DNA of 64,000 bases. Source: UBA6770 sp965660875 (lineage in GTDB: Bacteria > Bacteroidota > Bacteroidia > Flavobacteriales_G > Salibacteraceae). The DNA is taken from positions 1 to 64,000 of the forward strand of contig CBFIBQ010000002.1 in assembly GCA_965660875.1 (NCBI GenBank). The letters are read 5' to 3'. The notes below the pieces were generated by a model, which worked only from the letters and a program-made list of their open reading frames with translations, ran no database searches and was not told the origin of the DNA. The position numbers were made by a program, and so were the translations under genes. Positions 31,123 to 40,103 of this stretch are shown here, piece after piece. How positions within the stretch are numbered: the stretch's first letter is position 1; every line of letters begins with the position of its first letter.

Positions 31123-32811
31123 ATGAGTACAGAAAAGAAAGTAGGATCGGATATAGACATAGCGCAAGCTGCCAAAATGCAGCACATCAACGACATTGCA
31201 GCAAAGTTGAACATTGGTGTTGACGATTTGGAGCATTATGGAAAGTACAAAGCCAAATTGCCGTTGAACTTAATTGATGAAAACAAAGCGAAAGAAAACA
31301 ATCTTATCTTAGTTACTGCACTTACTCCAACTCCTGCAGGAGAAGGTAAAACCACCGTATCCATAGGACTTACAGAAGGACTAAATAAAATAGGTAAGCA
31401 AGCTACGGTTGTACTCCGCGAACCTTCTTTAGGTCCTGTATTCGGTATTAAAGGTGGAGCTGCAGGTGGAGGCTATTCTCAAGTAGTTCCTATGGAGGAC
31501 ATAAATTTGCATTTTACGGGTGATTTTTCTGCTATCGAAAAAGCGAATAATTTGCTTTCTGCTCTAATCGATAACAACCTTCAAAGCAAAACCAGAAACT
31601 TAGGACTTGATCCTCGGAGAATTTACTGGAAGCGAGTAATGGATATGAACGATAGAGCCTTGCGCGATATTACTATTGGTCTAGGAGGAATTGGAAACGG
31701 AATTCCACGTCAAGATGGATTTAATATTACTCCAGCTTCTGAGGTTATGGCCATTCTCTGTATGAGCAACGACAGAGAGGATTTAAAGAAAAGATTGGGT
31801 GATATTTTTGTGGGCTTTACCTACGATAGAAAACCCATTTACGCAAGGGATTTAAATGCTGAAAATGCCATGGCCATCTTGCTGAAAGATGCGGTAAAGC
31901 CAAATTTAGTGCAGACCTTAGAAGGAAATCCAGCAATTATTCATGGCGGACCATTTGCAAATATTGCACAGGGTACAAACACCATTATTGCTACTAAAAT
32001 GGGCTTGAGTTTAAGTGACTATGTGGTAACTGAAGCTGGTTTTGGCTCTGACTTAGGCGCTGAAAAATTCTTGGATATTAAATGCGGTTATGCAGGGTTA
32101 AAGCCGAAAACGATTGTATTAGTCGCTACTATTCGTGCACTGCGTCACCATGGAGGCGCTGCTCAAGAAGAGTATGGAGACGTAAGCGTTGAACGCGTTC
32201 AAAAAGGATTTCCAAATCTCGAAAAGCACATAGAGAATGCAAAACAATTCGGAATTACTCCTGTAGTAGCCATAAACCACAGAACAGGTGATGGCGAAGA
32301 CGAAATCAAATTTGTTCAAGAGGCTTGTGCTAAAATGGGTGTAAAAGCTATTGTGAGCAAAGGCTGGGCAAATGGAGGCGAAGGAACCCAGGATTTGGCA
32401 GCTGCGGTAGTAGAAAATATTGAGCATGCCGGAAATGATTTTGAAGCGCTTTACGATTGGAACCTATCGGTAGAAGAGAAGGTAGAAATCATTGCAAAAA
32501 AGGTATACGGCGCCGATGGAGTCGATTATCAAGGAAAAGCATTGTTGGATTTAAAAAGAATCAAAACACTTGGATTAGATAAACTGCCAATTTGTATGGC
32601 GAAAACGCAAAAGTCGTTTTCCGATAATGACAAGTTAATTGGTCGTCCAACTGGATTTAGAGTTACTGTGCGTGAATTTGAATTTGCGGCCGGTGCCGGA
32701 TTCGTAATTCCAATTACTGGCGCAATGATGCGTATGCCAGGTCTTCCTGCTGTGCCTGCCTCAGAGCATATGGACATAGATAATGATGGTAAAATATCTG
32801 GCTTAAGCTAG
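31123..32811 (+). CDS. fhs: formate-tetrahydrofolate ligase
   Basis: 562 residues, the family norm. It makes 10-formyl-THF from formate, THF and ATP for one-carbon metabolism. The ATP loop is TPTPAGEGKTTVSIGL, followed by LREPSLGPVFGIKGGAAGGGYSQV, NLHFTGDFSAI, EAGFGSDLGAEKF and VVAINHRTGDGEDE; the C terminus ends GAMMRMPGLPAVPASEHMD. It is followed by a strong terminator, so it ends its own unit, starting 36 bp after the bestrophin gene. Confidence 0.96.
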   Translation: MSTEKKVGSDIDIAQAAKMQHINDIAAKLNIGVDDLEHYGKYKAKLPLNLIDENKAKENNLILVTALTPTPAGEGKTTVSIGLTEGLNKIGKQATVVLREPSLGPVFGIKGGAAGGGYSQVVPMEDINLHFTGDFSAIEKANNLLSALIDNNLQSKTRNLGLDPRRIYWKRVMDMNDRALRDITIGLGGIGNGIPRQDGFNITPASEVMAILCMSNDREDLKKRLGDIFVGFTYDRKPIYARDLNAENAMAILLKDAVKPNLVQTLEGNPAIIHGGPFANIAQGTNTIIATKMGLSLSDYVVTEAGFGSDLGAEKFLDIKCGYAGLKPKTIVLVATIRALRHHGGAAQEEYGDVSVERVQKGFPNLEKHIENAKQFGITPVVAINHRTGDGEDEIKFVQEACAKMGVKAIVSKGWANGGEGTQDLAAAVVENIEHAGNDFEALYDWNLSVEEKVEIIAKKVYGADGVDYQGKALLDLKRIKTLGLDKLPICMAKTQKSFSDNDKLIGRPTGFRVTVREFEFAAGAGFVIPITGAMMRMPGLPAVPASEHMDIDNDGKISGLS

Positions 32812-32833
32812 GAATTGAAAAAAGATGGATTAA

Positions 32834-32864
32834 AAAGGTCGGTGTTAAAACCGACCTTTTCTTT
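32834..32864 (+). terminator. intrinsic terminator after fhs
   Basis: AAAGGTCGG and CCGACCTTTT pair across TGTTAAAA, followed by T-rich sequence. Confidence 0.85.
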
Positions 32865-32891
32865 TGCCTTTAAAGCCGCTTCAATATTTCA

Positions 32892-32899
32892 TACTTTTG
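32892..32899 (+). promoter_or_regulatory. candidate -7 box for the aldolase gene
   Basis: TACTTTTG fits TAnnTTTG and lies 37 bp before the ATG at 32937, just downstream of the fhs terminator. Confidence 0.45.
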
Positions 32900-32936
32900 C
32901 GGCCTTAAAATAAACTAGAATAACACACTTCTTGAA

Positions 32937-33998
32937 ATGAGCAATTTATCTCAAATCGAAAATTTACTCGGTGATAAAGCCGAGTATTACTTAGGACATA
33001 CTTCCAATACTATTTCCAAAGATAGCATTGCAGCCCCAGGTGGCGAATTTGTAACCGATCATTTTATTGGTTCAAACCGCAGTAATCAAGTGTTGAATAA
33101 CCTTGCTAGATTGTACAATCACGGAAGGTTAGGAGGTACGGGATATGTTTCAATTTTACCAGTAGATCAAGGTATTGAGCATAGCGCTGCCGCATCATTT
33201 GCACCGAATCCAAGGTATTTTGACCCAGCAAATATTGTTGAATTGGCAATGGAAGCGGGCTGTAACGGTGTCGCGTCAACCTACGGAGTACTCGCTCAAT
33301 GTTCAAGAAAATACGCACACAAGATTCCTTTCATCGTAAAGTTGAATCACAACGAATTTTTGACTTACCCTAATACCTTCAATCAAATCATGTTTGGTTC
33401 GGTTGAAGATGCATGGGAAATGGGTGCTGCTGCAGTTGGTGCAACTATCTATTTCGGTTCAGAAGAATCGGAAAGACAAATACAAGAAGTTGCTGCTGCA
33501 TTCGAAAGAGCTCACGAATTAGGAATGGCAACTATCCTTTGGTGTTATTTAAGAAATTCTAGCTTCAAAAAAGACGGCGTTGATTATCACACGGCTGCTG
33601 ACTTAACTGGTCAGGCGAACCACATAGGAGTTACCATTCAAGCAGATATCATAAAACAAAAACTTCCTACAAATAATGGTGGTTATAATGCTATCGGATT
33701 TGGTAAAACACACCCAGACGTTTATTCTAAATTGTCTACAGATCACCCCATTGATTTGGCACGTTACCAAGTAGCAAATTGTTACATGGGTAAAATTGGT
33801 TTGATTAACTCGGGAGGTGCTTCGGCAGGAGATTCTGATTTGCAAGATGCAGTTACTACAGCGGTTGTAAACAAAAGAGCAGGCGGTCAGGGATTGATTA
33901 TGGGACGTAAAGCTTTTCAAAAACCAGTTGATGAAGGCGTTAAATTGATTCAAACGGTTCAAGACGTGTATCTTGATTCGAAGATTGATTTAGCTTAA
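32937..33998 (+). CDS. fbaB: class I fructose-bisphosphate aldolase (DhnA/FbaB type)
   Basis: 353 residues of the archaeal-type (DhnA) class I aldolase family. Motifs: GYVSILPVDQGIEHSAAASF near the N terminus, FIVKLNHNEFL, VGATIYFGSEES, ATILWCYLRNSSF, and LINSGGASAGDSDL with GGQGLIMGRKAFQKP for phosphate binding. It uses a lysine Schiff base to cleave fructose 1,6-bisphosphate or form it in gluconeogenesis. accD follows 26 bp later, so the two may share a transcript. Confidence 0.9.
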   Translation: MSNLSQIENLLGDKAEYYLGHTSNTISKDSIAAPGGEFVTDHFIGSNRSNQVLNNLARLYNHGRLGGTGYVSILPVDQGIEHSAAASFAPNPRYFDPANIVELAMEAGCNGVASTYGVLAQCSRKYAHKIPFIVKLNHNEFLTYPNTFNQIMFGSVEDAWEMGAAAVGATIYFGSEESERQIQEVAAAFERAHELGMATILWCYLRNSSFKKDGVDYHTAADLTGQANHIGVTIQADIIKQKLPTNNGGYNAIGFGKTHPDVYSKLSTDHPIDLARYQVANCYMGKIGLINSGGASAGDSDLQDAVTTAVVNKRAGGQGLIMGRKAFQKPVDEGVKLIQTVQDVYLDSKIDLA

Positions 33999-34024
33999 AA
34001 AGTTTAATCTTAAAACCCTAACAG

Positions 34025-34870
34025 ATGAGTTGGTTTAAGAGAGCAAAACAAGGAGTACATACTCCAACAAAAGAAAAAAAAGAAACGCCCGAAGGACTTT
34101 GGTATAAGTGCCGGTCTTGTAAAAGCGTTATGACCTCAGAAGATCACGCGGCCAATTATTGGGTATGTGATTCTTGTGGTTTTCACGAGCGAATTGGCTC
34201 AATAGAGTATTTTAGAATTTTATTTGACGAAAATAAATTTACTGAAATCAATAGAAATCTATCTTCGGGTGACCCCTTAGAGTTTGAGGATACCAAAAAG
34301 TATGTAGATCGACTGGCTTCTTCTAAACAAAAAACAGGATTAGTAGATGCTATCAGAACAGCGCACGGAAAACTAGGCGGAAATGCCGTGGTTATTGGTT
34401 GTATGGACTTTAATTTCATTGGTGGTTCAATGGGTTCTGTGGTTGGAGAAAAAATTGCGCGTGGAATTGATGAGGCCATTAAGAAGAAGGTGCCCTTTAT
34501 TATGATTTCTAAGTCAGGCGGAGCTCGTATGATGGAAGCGGCTTTTTCCTTGATGCAGATGGCAAAAACGAGTGCAAAACTTGCACTGTTGGCAAAGGAG
34601 AAACTTCCCTTTATCTCGATTTTAACAGATCCAACTACGGGCGGAGTTACGGCTTCATTTGCGATGCTGGGAGATATTAATATCGCCGAGCCCGGAGCAT
34701 TGATTGGATTTGCTGGACCTCGAGTGGTGAAAGAAACGATTGGAAAAGATTTGCCTGAAGGATTTCAAACTTCGGAATTCCTCTTGGAGCACGGTTTTCT
34801 GGATTACATAGTAGATAGAAAAGACTTGAAAGAAAACCTTGCGAGCATGCTTTTAATGCTTAAAAAATAA
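34025..34870 (+). CDS. accD: acetyl-CoA carboxylase carboxyltransferase subunit beta
   Basis: 281 residues, standard AccD size. The N-terminal zinc ribbon has KCRSCKSVM and VCDSCGFHERI (four Cys). The crotonase-like body shows IGCMDFNFIGGSMGSVVGEKI, MISKSGGARMMEAAFSLMQM and LTDPTTGGVTASFAMLGDI. With AccA it transfers the carboxyl group from biotin to acetyl-CoA, the first step of fatty acid synthesis. Confidence 0.96.
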   Translation: MSWFKRAKQGVHTPTKEKKETPEGLWYKCRSCKSVMTSEDHAANYWVCDSCGFHERIGSIEYFRILFDENKFTEINRNLSSGDPLEFEDTKKYVDRLASSKQKTGLVDAIRTAHGKLGGNAVVIGCMDFNFIGGSMGSVVGEKIARGIDEAIKKKVPFIMISKSGGARMMEAAFSLMQMAKTSAKLALLAKEKLPFISILTDPTTGGVTASFAMLGDINIAEPGALIGFAGPRVVKETIGKDLPEGFQTSEFLLEHGFLDYIVDRKDLKENLASMLLMLKK

Positions 34871-34884
34871 GCCCTATTTATTTA

Positions 34885-34914
34885 TTGGTTTATAATGATA
34901 ATTACCTAAATTTG
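34885..34914 (+). promoter_or_regulatory. promoter of rpsO
   Basis: TTG at 34885-34887, a 19-bp spacer and TAAATTTG at 34907-34914 are an excellent Bacteroidota -33/-7 pair, 37 bp before the rpsO ATG. Confidence 0.7.
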
Positions 34915-34951
34915 CAGGCTTCAAAAACGAGGCTATAATTTATTGATTGAT

Positions 34952-35221
34952 ATGATTTTAACGTCAGAAAACAAAAAAGAACTATTTAAGCAATTTGGTG
35001 GTGCAGATACCAACACAGGTAGCACTGAAGGTCAAATCGCTTTATTTACAAAAAGAATTACCCACTTAACTGGTCATTTAAAAACGAACCACAAAGACTA
35101 CAACACACAAAAGTCTTTAATTGCTCTAGTAGGAAAGAGAAGGTCGCTTCTTGATTACCTAAAAAGAAAAGATATTGTAAGATATCGAGAGCTAATTAAG
35201 GAACTCGGAATCAGAAAATAA
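34952..35221 (+). CDS. rpsO: 30S ribosomal protein S15
   Basis: 89 residues from the ATG at 34952 (MILTSENKKELFK); an in-frame TTG three codons earlier is not needed. S15 binds 16S rRNA and is full length here, with the usual four helices: TGSTEGQIALFTKRITHLTGHLKTNHKDY, then KSLIALVGKRRSLLDYLKR and a YRELIKELGIRK end. It is followed by a terminator and then pnp, the widely conserved rpsO-pnp order. Confidence 0.97.
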   Translation: MILTSENKKELFKQFGGADTNTGSTEGQIALFTKRITHLTGHLKTNHKDYNTQKSLIALVGKRRSLLDYLKRKDIVRYRELIKELGIRK

Positions 35222-35228
35222 TTTTATT

Positions 35229-35260
35229 GAAAAAGGCATTCCAATAGGGATGCCTTTTTT
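35229..35260 (+). terminator. intrinsic terminator between rpsO and pnp
   Basis: AAAAAGGCAT and ATGCCTTTTT pair around an 11-base loop and run into T-rich sequence. pnp begins 55 bp later; read-through or an own promoter is needed for it. Confidence 0.8.
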
Positions 35261-35314
35261 GGTTTAACACAAATAACCAATACCAACCACACAAATTTTT
35301 ATATACACAATTTT

Positions 35315-37444
35315 ATGAGTCAAACAGGAAAAACGTATTCGTTCGAATATCAAGGACAAGAGGTTACCTTAGAAACAGGTAAGCTGGCTACACAAGCCGA
35401 TGGTTCAGTCGTATTAAGATGCGGCGGAATGATGTTATTAGCAACAGCAGTTGCAAACCCAAACGCAAAAGAAGGAGTGGATTTTATGCCACTTACGGTA
35501 GATTACCGAGAGAAATTTTCTGCTGCAGGAAGATTCCCTGGCGGATTTTTAAAGCGTGAAGCGAGACCTTCAGATTATGAAATTCTTACTTCTCGACTTA
35601 TCGATAGAGCATTGAGACCTTTGTTTCCAGAGGATTTTCATGCCGATACTCAAGTATTAGTATCTTTAGTTTCTTCTGATGGAGAAACGTTACCAGATGC
35701 ATTTGCATGTTTCGCAGCTTCAGCTGCAATTGCATTATCTGATATCCCTTTCCAAGAGCCAATCTCTGAATGTAGAGTTGCTCGAATTAACGGAGAATGG
35801 AAAATTAACCCTACGAAATCTGAGTTAGAAGATGAAAATCAAGACTTAGACATTATGGTTGCTGCTACGGCAAAAAGCATCGTAATGGTAGAAGGTGAAA
35901 TGAAAGAAGTTTCTGAAGAAGAAATGTTAGAAGCAATCTCAATTGCACACGAAGCGCTTAAAGTTCAGTGTGATGCACAATTGAAATTAGCTGAAATGAT
36001 TTCAGCTCCAGCAAAAAGAGAATACTCTCACGAAACACATGATGCTGAATTAAAAGAGGCTGTTTTTGCAGCGTGTTTAGACAAGTGTTACGAGTTTGCT
36101 AAAAAAGGAACTTCTAAGAAAGAAAGAGGCGAAGGTTTCGCAGCTATTAAAGAAGCATACAAAGCGACTTTCTCAGAAGAAGAATTAGCAGAAAAAGGAA
36201 GCTTAATCAATACTTACTACCACGATGTGGAGAAAGTAGCGATGCGTAAAATGATTTTGGATGACAGTCAGCGTTTGGATGGCCGTAAATTGGATGAAGT
36301 TCGTCCAATATGGTCAGAAGTTGATTACTTGCCTTCAACTCACGGTTCTGCATTGTTCACCAGAGGTGAAACTCAATCGTTAACTTCAGTTACTTTAGGA
36401 ACTAAGTTAGACGAGCAAAGTATTGATGGGGCTATGTTCAAAGGTTCTGAGAAATTCATTCTACATTACAACTTCCCACCGTTTTCAACGGGTGAAGCGC
36501 GTCCAATGAGAGGAACTTCAAGAAGAGAAGTAGGACACGGAAACTTGGCGTTAAGAGCATTGAAACCAATGATTCCTTCAGGTCAAGACAATCCTTATAC
36601 TATCCGTATCATGTCAGATATCTTAGAATCTAACGGTTCTAGTTCTATGGCAACGGTTTGTGCAGGTTCAATGGCATTGATGGATACAGGAATTAAAGTT
36701 CCGAAAGCAGTATCGGGAATTGCAATGGGCTTAATTACTGATGGCGATAACTACGCAGTTCTTTCTGATATCTTAGGCGATGAAGATCACTTAGGTGATA
36801 TGGATTTTAAAGTAGCCGGTACTAAAGATGGTATCACGGCTTGTCAAATGGACATTAAAGTAGGTGGACTTTCTCATGAAATCATGAAGAACGCTTTAGA
36901 GCAGTCTAAAGAAGGTCGTCTGCACATATTAGGAGAAATGAATAAAACCATTTCTGAGCCTAGAGAAGATTACAAGCCACACGTACCAAGAATGGTTCAA
37001 ATGACTATTCCTGGAGAATTCATTGGTGCAGTTATCGGACCAGGCGGTAAAATTATCCAAGAAATTCAAGCTGAAACGGAAACTACCATTACTATCGAAG
37101 AAATCGATAAGAAAGGTGTTATCGACATTTCGTCTGCAAACAAAGATGGAATTGATGCTGCGTTAGCAAGAATCAAAGGAATCGTTGCTCAGCCAGAAAT
37201 TGGTGAGATTTACAAGGGAAAAGTGAAGTCCATTCAGTCTTACGGTGCATTCGTTGAAGTACTGCCAGGAAAAGACGGATTATTGCACGTTTCTGAAATC
37301 GATTGGAAACGAGTAAACGACGTAAACGAATACCTAAAAGAAGGTGAAATCGTTGAAGTTAAATTGGTTGACATTGACAGCAAAACTGGAAAAATGAAAC
37401 TTTCAAGAAAAGTTTTGTTACCAAAGCCAGAGACTGCTAAGTAA
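35315..37444 (+). CDS. pnp: polyribonucleotide nucleotidyltransferase (PNPase)
   Basis: 709 residues with the full PNPase order: RNase PH domain 1 (LLATAVANPNAKEGVDFMPL, GRFPGGFLKREARPSDYEIL), an alpha-helical linker, RNase PH domain 2 (LFTRGETQSLTSVTLGT, PPFSTGEARPMRGTSRREVGHG and SDILGDEDHLGDMDFKVAGT, with the metal-site Asp residues), a KH domain (IGAVIGPGGKIIQEIQAET) and an S1 domain (GEIYKGKVKSIQSYGAFVEV). It degrades RNA from the 3' end with phosphate. Follows rpsO and ends at a strong terminator. Confidence 0.97.
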   Translation: MSQTGKTYSFEYQGQEVTLETGKLATQADGSVVLRCGGMMLLATAVANPNAKEGVDFMPLTVDYREKFSAAGRFPGGFLKREARPSDYEILTSRLIDRALRPLFPEDFHADTQVLVSLVSSDGETLPDAFACFAASAAIALSDIPFQEPISECRVARINGEWKINPTKSELEDENQDLDIMVAATAKSIVMVEGEMKEVSEEEMLEAISIAHEALKVQCDAQLKLAEMISAPAKREYSHETHDAELKEAVFAACLDKCYEFAKKGTSKKERGEGFAAIKEAYKATFSEEELAEKGSLINTYYHDVEKVAMRKMILDDSQRLDGRKLDEVRPIWSEVDYLPSTHGSALFTRGETQSLTSVTLGTKLDEQSIDGAMFKGSEKFILHYNFPPFSTGEARPMRGTSRREVGHGNLALRALKPMIPSGQDNPYTIRIMSDILESNGSSSMATVCAGSMALMDTGIKVPKAVSGIAMGLITDGDNYAVLSDILGDEDHLGDMDFKVAGTKDGITACQMDIKVGGLSHEIMKNALEQSKEGRLHILGEMNKTISEPREDYKPHVPRMVQMTIPGEFIGAVIGPGGKIIQEIQAETETTITIEEIDKKGVIDISSANKDGIDAALARIKGIVAQPEIGEIYKGKVKSIQSYGAFVEVLPGKDGLLHVSEIDWKRVNDVNEYLKEGEIVEVKLVDIDSKTGKMKLSRKVLLPKPETAK

Positions 37445-37469
37445 GCAGATACTTAAATATTACAATACA

Positions 37470-37507
37470 AAAAGCCCCGTTTCATTGAATTGAGACGGGG
37501 CTTTTGT
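37470..37507 (+). terminator. intrinsic terminator after pnp
   Basis: AAAAGCCCCGTTTCA and TGAGACGGGGCTTTT pair around a short loop, followed by GTTTTT. Confidence 0.9.
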
Positions 37508-37524
37508 TTTTAGCGAGTTGTGAT

Positions 37525-37648
37525 TAACGGTCTAGTATATGATTTGGTAAGGGATTGCGTGCGAGGATTTTCCGAAGGAAAATCAGACGCAGTAAACACG
37601 TAACTACCTTTGTTTTAGCAATAAACGACAATTGTTTTTATACATTGG
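37525..37648 (-). repeat. palindromic cassette-boundary site with apical GATTTTCC hairpin
   Basis: It opens TAACGGTCTAGTATATGA, carries the perfect hairpin GATTTTCC-GAA-GGAAAATC (37566-37584) at its centre and closes near TTTATACATTGGTAGG, 6 bp from the stop of the minus-strand gene at 37654. The site at 38444-38577 has the same design: similar ends and an apical hairpin of the same letters. Confidence 0.55.
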
Positions 37649-37653
37649 TAGGC

Positions 37654-38430
37654 TTAGTTATTTTCTTTTAACTCAAGCTTGAATTTTTCCGATAATTCAT
37701 TGTCTAAATACGCACTGAAATTCAACAGAATCAAATTAACTCGAGAAATATCTTCATAACCAAATTTAATAATATCTCCTTCTACGAGAGAGCATTTAGG
37801 AAATTCCTTTAGGTATTCTTTACTTATAACGCCTCTATTATGAACTATTAAATTTCTATTTTTTATCGCTTGATTAAATTCCAATTTGGTTTCTTCGCTC
37901 TTGAAAAGTTCAACTCCAAGTCTTTCTTTAAAATAGGTTTCAATTTTATCAATTCCAGCGTAAAATAGTGCTTCAATTTTCTTTTCGGATAAAGCAATTC
38001 TAAGTTCTTCTATTGTATCATAATTCAATATGAAGTCCAATCTTTCTGTTTCTTTAGACTTTAACACGTTCGGTGTTTTTACAATTACTTCGCTAAGAAT
38101 TTCTTTGAAATATGTCAGAACATTGTCTATTGTTCTTGCATAGCACATTTGTCCGTAAAACAATTCATAAGTTTCTAAATCCAAATGATTGTCAACTTGA
38201 CCAGTTTCAATTAATGCTACCATTTTTTCAGCGGTTTCATTTCCTGGGTCACTATAAAATTCGATTATTGTTTCTCTAACTTCCTTTTTATTATCGGTGA
38301 TATAATCTCCACCAATGAAAATTAACATAATAAATAGTTCTGACTGATGAATTTCAGAAGCAAATTTGATATAAGATTTTGTAATGTATTTCGGAATTAT
38401 TGCACCGAACTTATTTGTTGTATGTTCCAT
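37654..38430 (-). CDS. hypothetical protein with HEPN-type motif
   Basis: 258 residues, largely helical, with no signal peptide. Near the C-terminal third it reads FNQAIKNRNLIVHNRGVIS; R192 and H197 give the Rx4H arrangement of HEPN ribonucleases, and the preceding helix (LFYAGIDKIETYFKERLGVEL) fits the first long helix of that fold. Relatives serve as toxins or defence effectors, or as non-catalytic partners. The gene is visibly AT-rich and lies between two palindromic boundary sites, so it is probably a mobile cassette. Function unproven. Confidence 0.55.
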   Translation of the reverse strand: MEHTTNKFGAIIPKYITKSYIKFASEIHQSELFIMLIFIGGDYITDNKKEVRETIIEFYSDPGNETAEKMVALIETGQVDNHLDLETYELFYGQMCYARTIDNVLTYFKEILSEVIVKTPNVLKSKETERLDFILNYDTIEELRIALSEKKIEALFYAGIDKIETYFKERLGVELFKSEETKLEFNQAIKNRNLIVHNRGVISKEYLKEFPKCSLVEGDIIKFGYEDISRVNLILLNFSAYLDNELSEKFKLELKENN

Positions 38431-38443
38431 TTTCTTATTAAGC

Positions 38444-38577
38444 CTAACGTTTATGTATAAGATTGGTGGAGTGATTAAGCACTTAATTTAGCAAATACAA
38501 GCCAAATAGAAAATCCGTGAGGATTTTCGTAAGTAAGCAAGAACTAGCCATTAATTTTATACGGTGTTGTGAGTAGG
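38444..38577 (-). repeat. palindromic cassette-boundary site, second copy of this type
   Basis: Opens TAACGTTTATGTATAAGA, contains GAAAATCC-GTGA-GGATTTTC (38509-38528) and closes ATTTTATACGGTGTTGTGAG, whose inverse resembles the opening. It ends 6 bp from the stop of the minus-strand gene at 38584, again the stop-adjacent position. Confidence 0.55.
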
Positions 38578-38583
38578 TTTTTT

Positions 38584-39216
38584 TCAGTTTGTAATTTCCT
38601 TTCTATATTCAGCGATTATTGACAAAAGGTCTTTTCCAAGCAAAAACATATTAAATGTATAATCTACTTTCTCAGCAATCGTCAAATTTTCAATATTTCC
38701 TACCGACACTGATAACGTTTCGTTTTCGACCTTGTTATTGAAATAGAAATGTTCAGATGAAAAATGAATATGTCCACTAAGTTTTTCGTACAAAGATTTA
38801 AATTGAGGAAAAATCTTATCAATTTTTGTGACTAAATAATTGTCTGTCATTTTGTTTCCATGTCTGTCTTTTAAATTCCTAATGTGTTCTCCGTTTAAAA
38901 CTTTTTTATAAAATTCACTCGAATTAGGGTACAAACTCAAAGCATATAATCTTAAACAATTATCTATTTGCAATCTCATCAAAGAAATTGCCGTTTGATA
39001 ATTATTAGATTCCGCAAGAGTAACAAAACCTCTATTTAAAGAAATCGCTCTATTTGTTATTGACATTATGTAGTGGTTTATTTCAGATATTCCACTTTCA
39101 ATTTCGTAAATCTTTTTTATTTGTGAAATAAATAGTTTTTCAAGTAATAGAATATTCTTAAAAGTGTGTTCTAAGTTACTTTCGTCAACATTCTTATTTA
39201 GCTTCTGCTTTTCCAT
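38584..39216 (-). CDS. hypothetical all-helical protein, possibly DUF5677-like
   Basis: 210 residues, almost entirely helical, no signal peptide or membrane segment. Features are a helix NHYIMSITNRAISLNRGFVTLAE, then AISLMRLQIDNCLRLYALSL and YEKLSGHIHFSSEHFYF, which recalls DUF5677-type proteins where an Arg in the middle helix and a Ser-x-His stretch near the end are conserved. No function can be assigned. It is AT-rich, unlike the flanking housekeeping genes, and has a boundary site just after its stop; likely a cassette passenger. Confidence 0.55.
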   Translation of the reverse strand: MEKQKLNKNVDESNLEHTFKNILLLEKLFISQIKKIYEIESGISEINHYIMSITNRAISLNRGFVTLAESNNYQTAISLMRLQIDNCLRLYALSLYPNSSEFYKKVLNGEHIRNLKDRHGNKMTDNYLVTKIDKIFPQFKSLYEKLSGHIHFSSEHFYFNNKVENETLSVSVGNIENLTIAEKVDYTFNMFLLGKDLLSIIAEYRKEITN

Positions 39217-39430
39217 ACGGTTGATTTAACTTAGTCACAATTAGGTGTTAAACACACCTTTCTTTTTGCAACGTTTGTAATTATTTACAAGGCGGTATTT
39301 ACCCATTATTAAAATCCCTACTAAACTAATTCATTCAACCCGTAACTTCAATGGGTAATGTCTATTTGGTAATGTGGATATTTATGCTTCAAAATAGCGA
39401 ATACCTTCCTCTTGCTTTCTAATCTAATCC

Positions 39431-39438
39431 TAAATTTG
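39431..39438 (+). promoter_or_regulatory. candidate -7 box for rpe, possibly leaderless transcript
   Basis: TAAATTTG fits TAnnTTTG and ends only 5 bp before the rpe ATG at 39444. Transcription would start at or next to the start codon. The upstream TTG (39412-39414) is 16 bp away, slightly short of the usual 19. Confidence 0.4.
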
Positions 39439-39443
39439 CAGTT

Positions 39444-40103
39444 ATGAATCCTATTATTGCCCCCTCAATGTTAGCTGCCGATTTCGGAAACTTACAGCGC
39501 GATGTAGAAATGGTAAATCGCTCTGTTGCAGAGTGGTTTCATATGGATGTAATGGACGGAGTTTTCGTTCCAAACATATCTTATGGTCCAGCAATAATTA
39601 AAAAAATGGCGAGCTATACCGATAAGTTTATCGATACCCATTTGATGATTGTAAACCCAGACCGATACATTCAAGATTACAAAGATGCGGGTACCCACAA
39701 CTTAACGGTTCATTACGAAGCGTGCACGCATTTGCATAGAACGGTTCAGGCAATAAAAGCTGCAGATATGCAAGCTGGAGTTTCGTTAAATCCACATACA
39801 CCTGTTTCTTTGCTGGAAGACATCATTCAAGATGTGGATGTGGTGTTATTGATGTCGGTAAACCCTGGATTTGGCGGCCAAAAATTTATTGAAAACACAA
39901 TTGGTAAAGTTGCCCGATTAAAGGATTTGATTCTACAGAAAAACAGTTCGGCAAAAATTGAAATTGACGGAGGAGTGAATACAGAAATAGGCAAACGCTT
40001 AGTACATGCTGGTGCAGATGTGTTGGTGGCGGGTAGTTTTGTGTTCAAATCGAATAACCCCGAACAAACGATTCAAGATTTAGCTAATTGCAGCACATTA
40101 TGA
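39444..40103 (+). CDS. rpe: ribulose-phosphate 3-epimerase
   Basis: 219 residues, a standard TIM-barrel epimerase interconverting ribulose 5-phosphate and xylulose 5-phosphate in the pentose phosphate pathway. Motifs are APSMLAADFGNL, the metal-ligand region FHMDVMDGVFVPNISYGP, DTHLMIVNPDRY, LLMSVNPGFGGQKF, KIEIDGGVNTEIG and GADVLVAGSFVFKS for phosphate. The stop overlaps the M48 peptidase start by 4 bp (ATGA at 40100). Confidence 0.96.
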   Translation: MNPIIAPSMLAADFGNLQRDVEMVNRSVAEWFHMDVMDGVFVPNISYGPAIIKKMASYTDKFIDTHLMIVNPDRYIQDYKDAGTHNLTVHYEACTHLHRTVQAIKAADMQAGVSLNPHTPVSLLEDIIQDVDVVLLMSVNPGFGGQKFIENTIGKVARLKDLILQKNSSAKIEIDGGVNTEIGKRLVHAGADVLVAGSFVFKSNNPEQTIQDLANCSTL

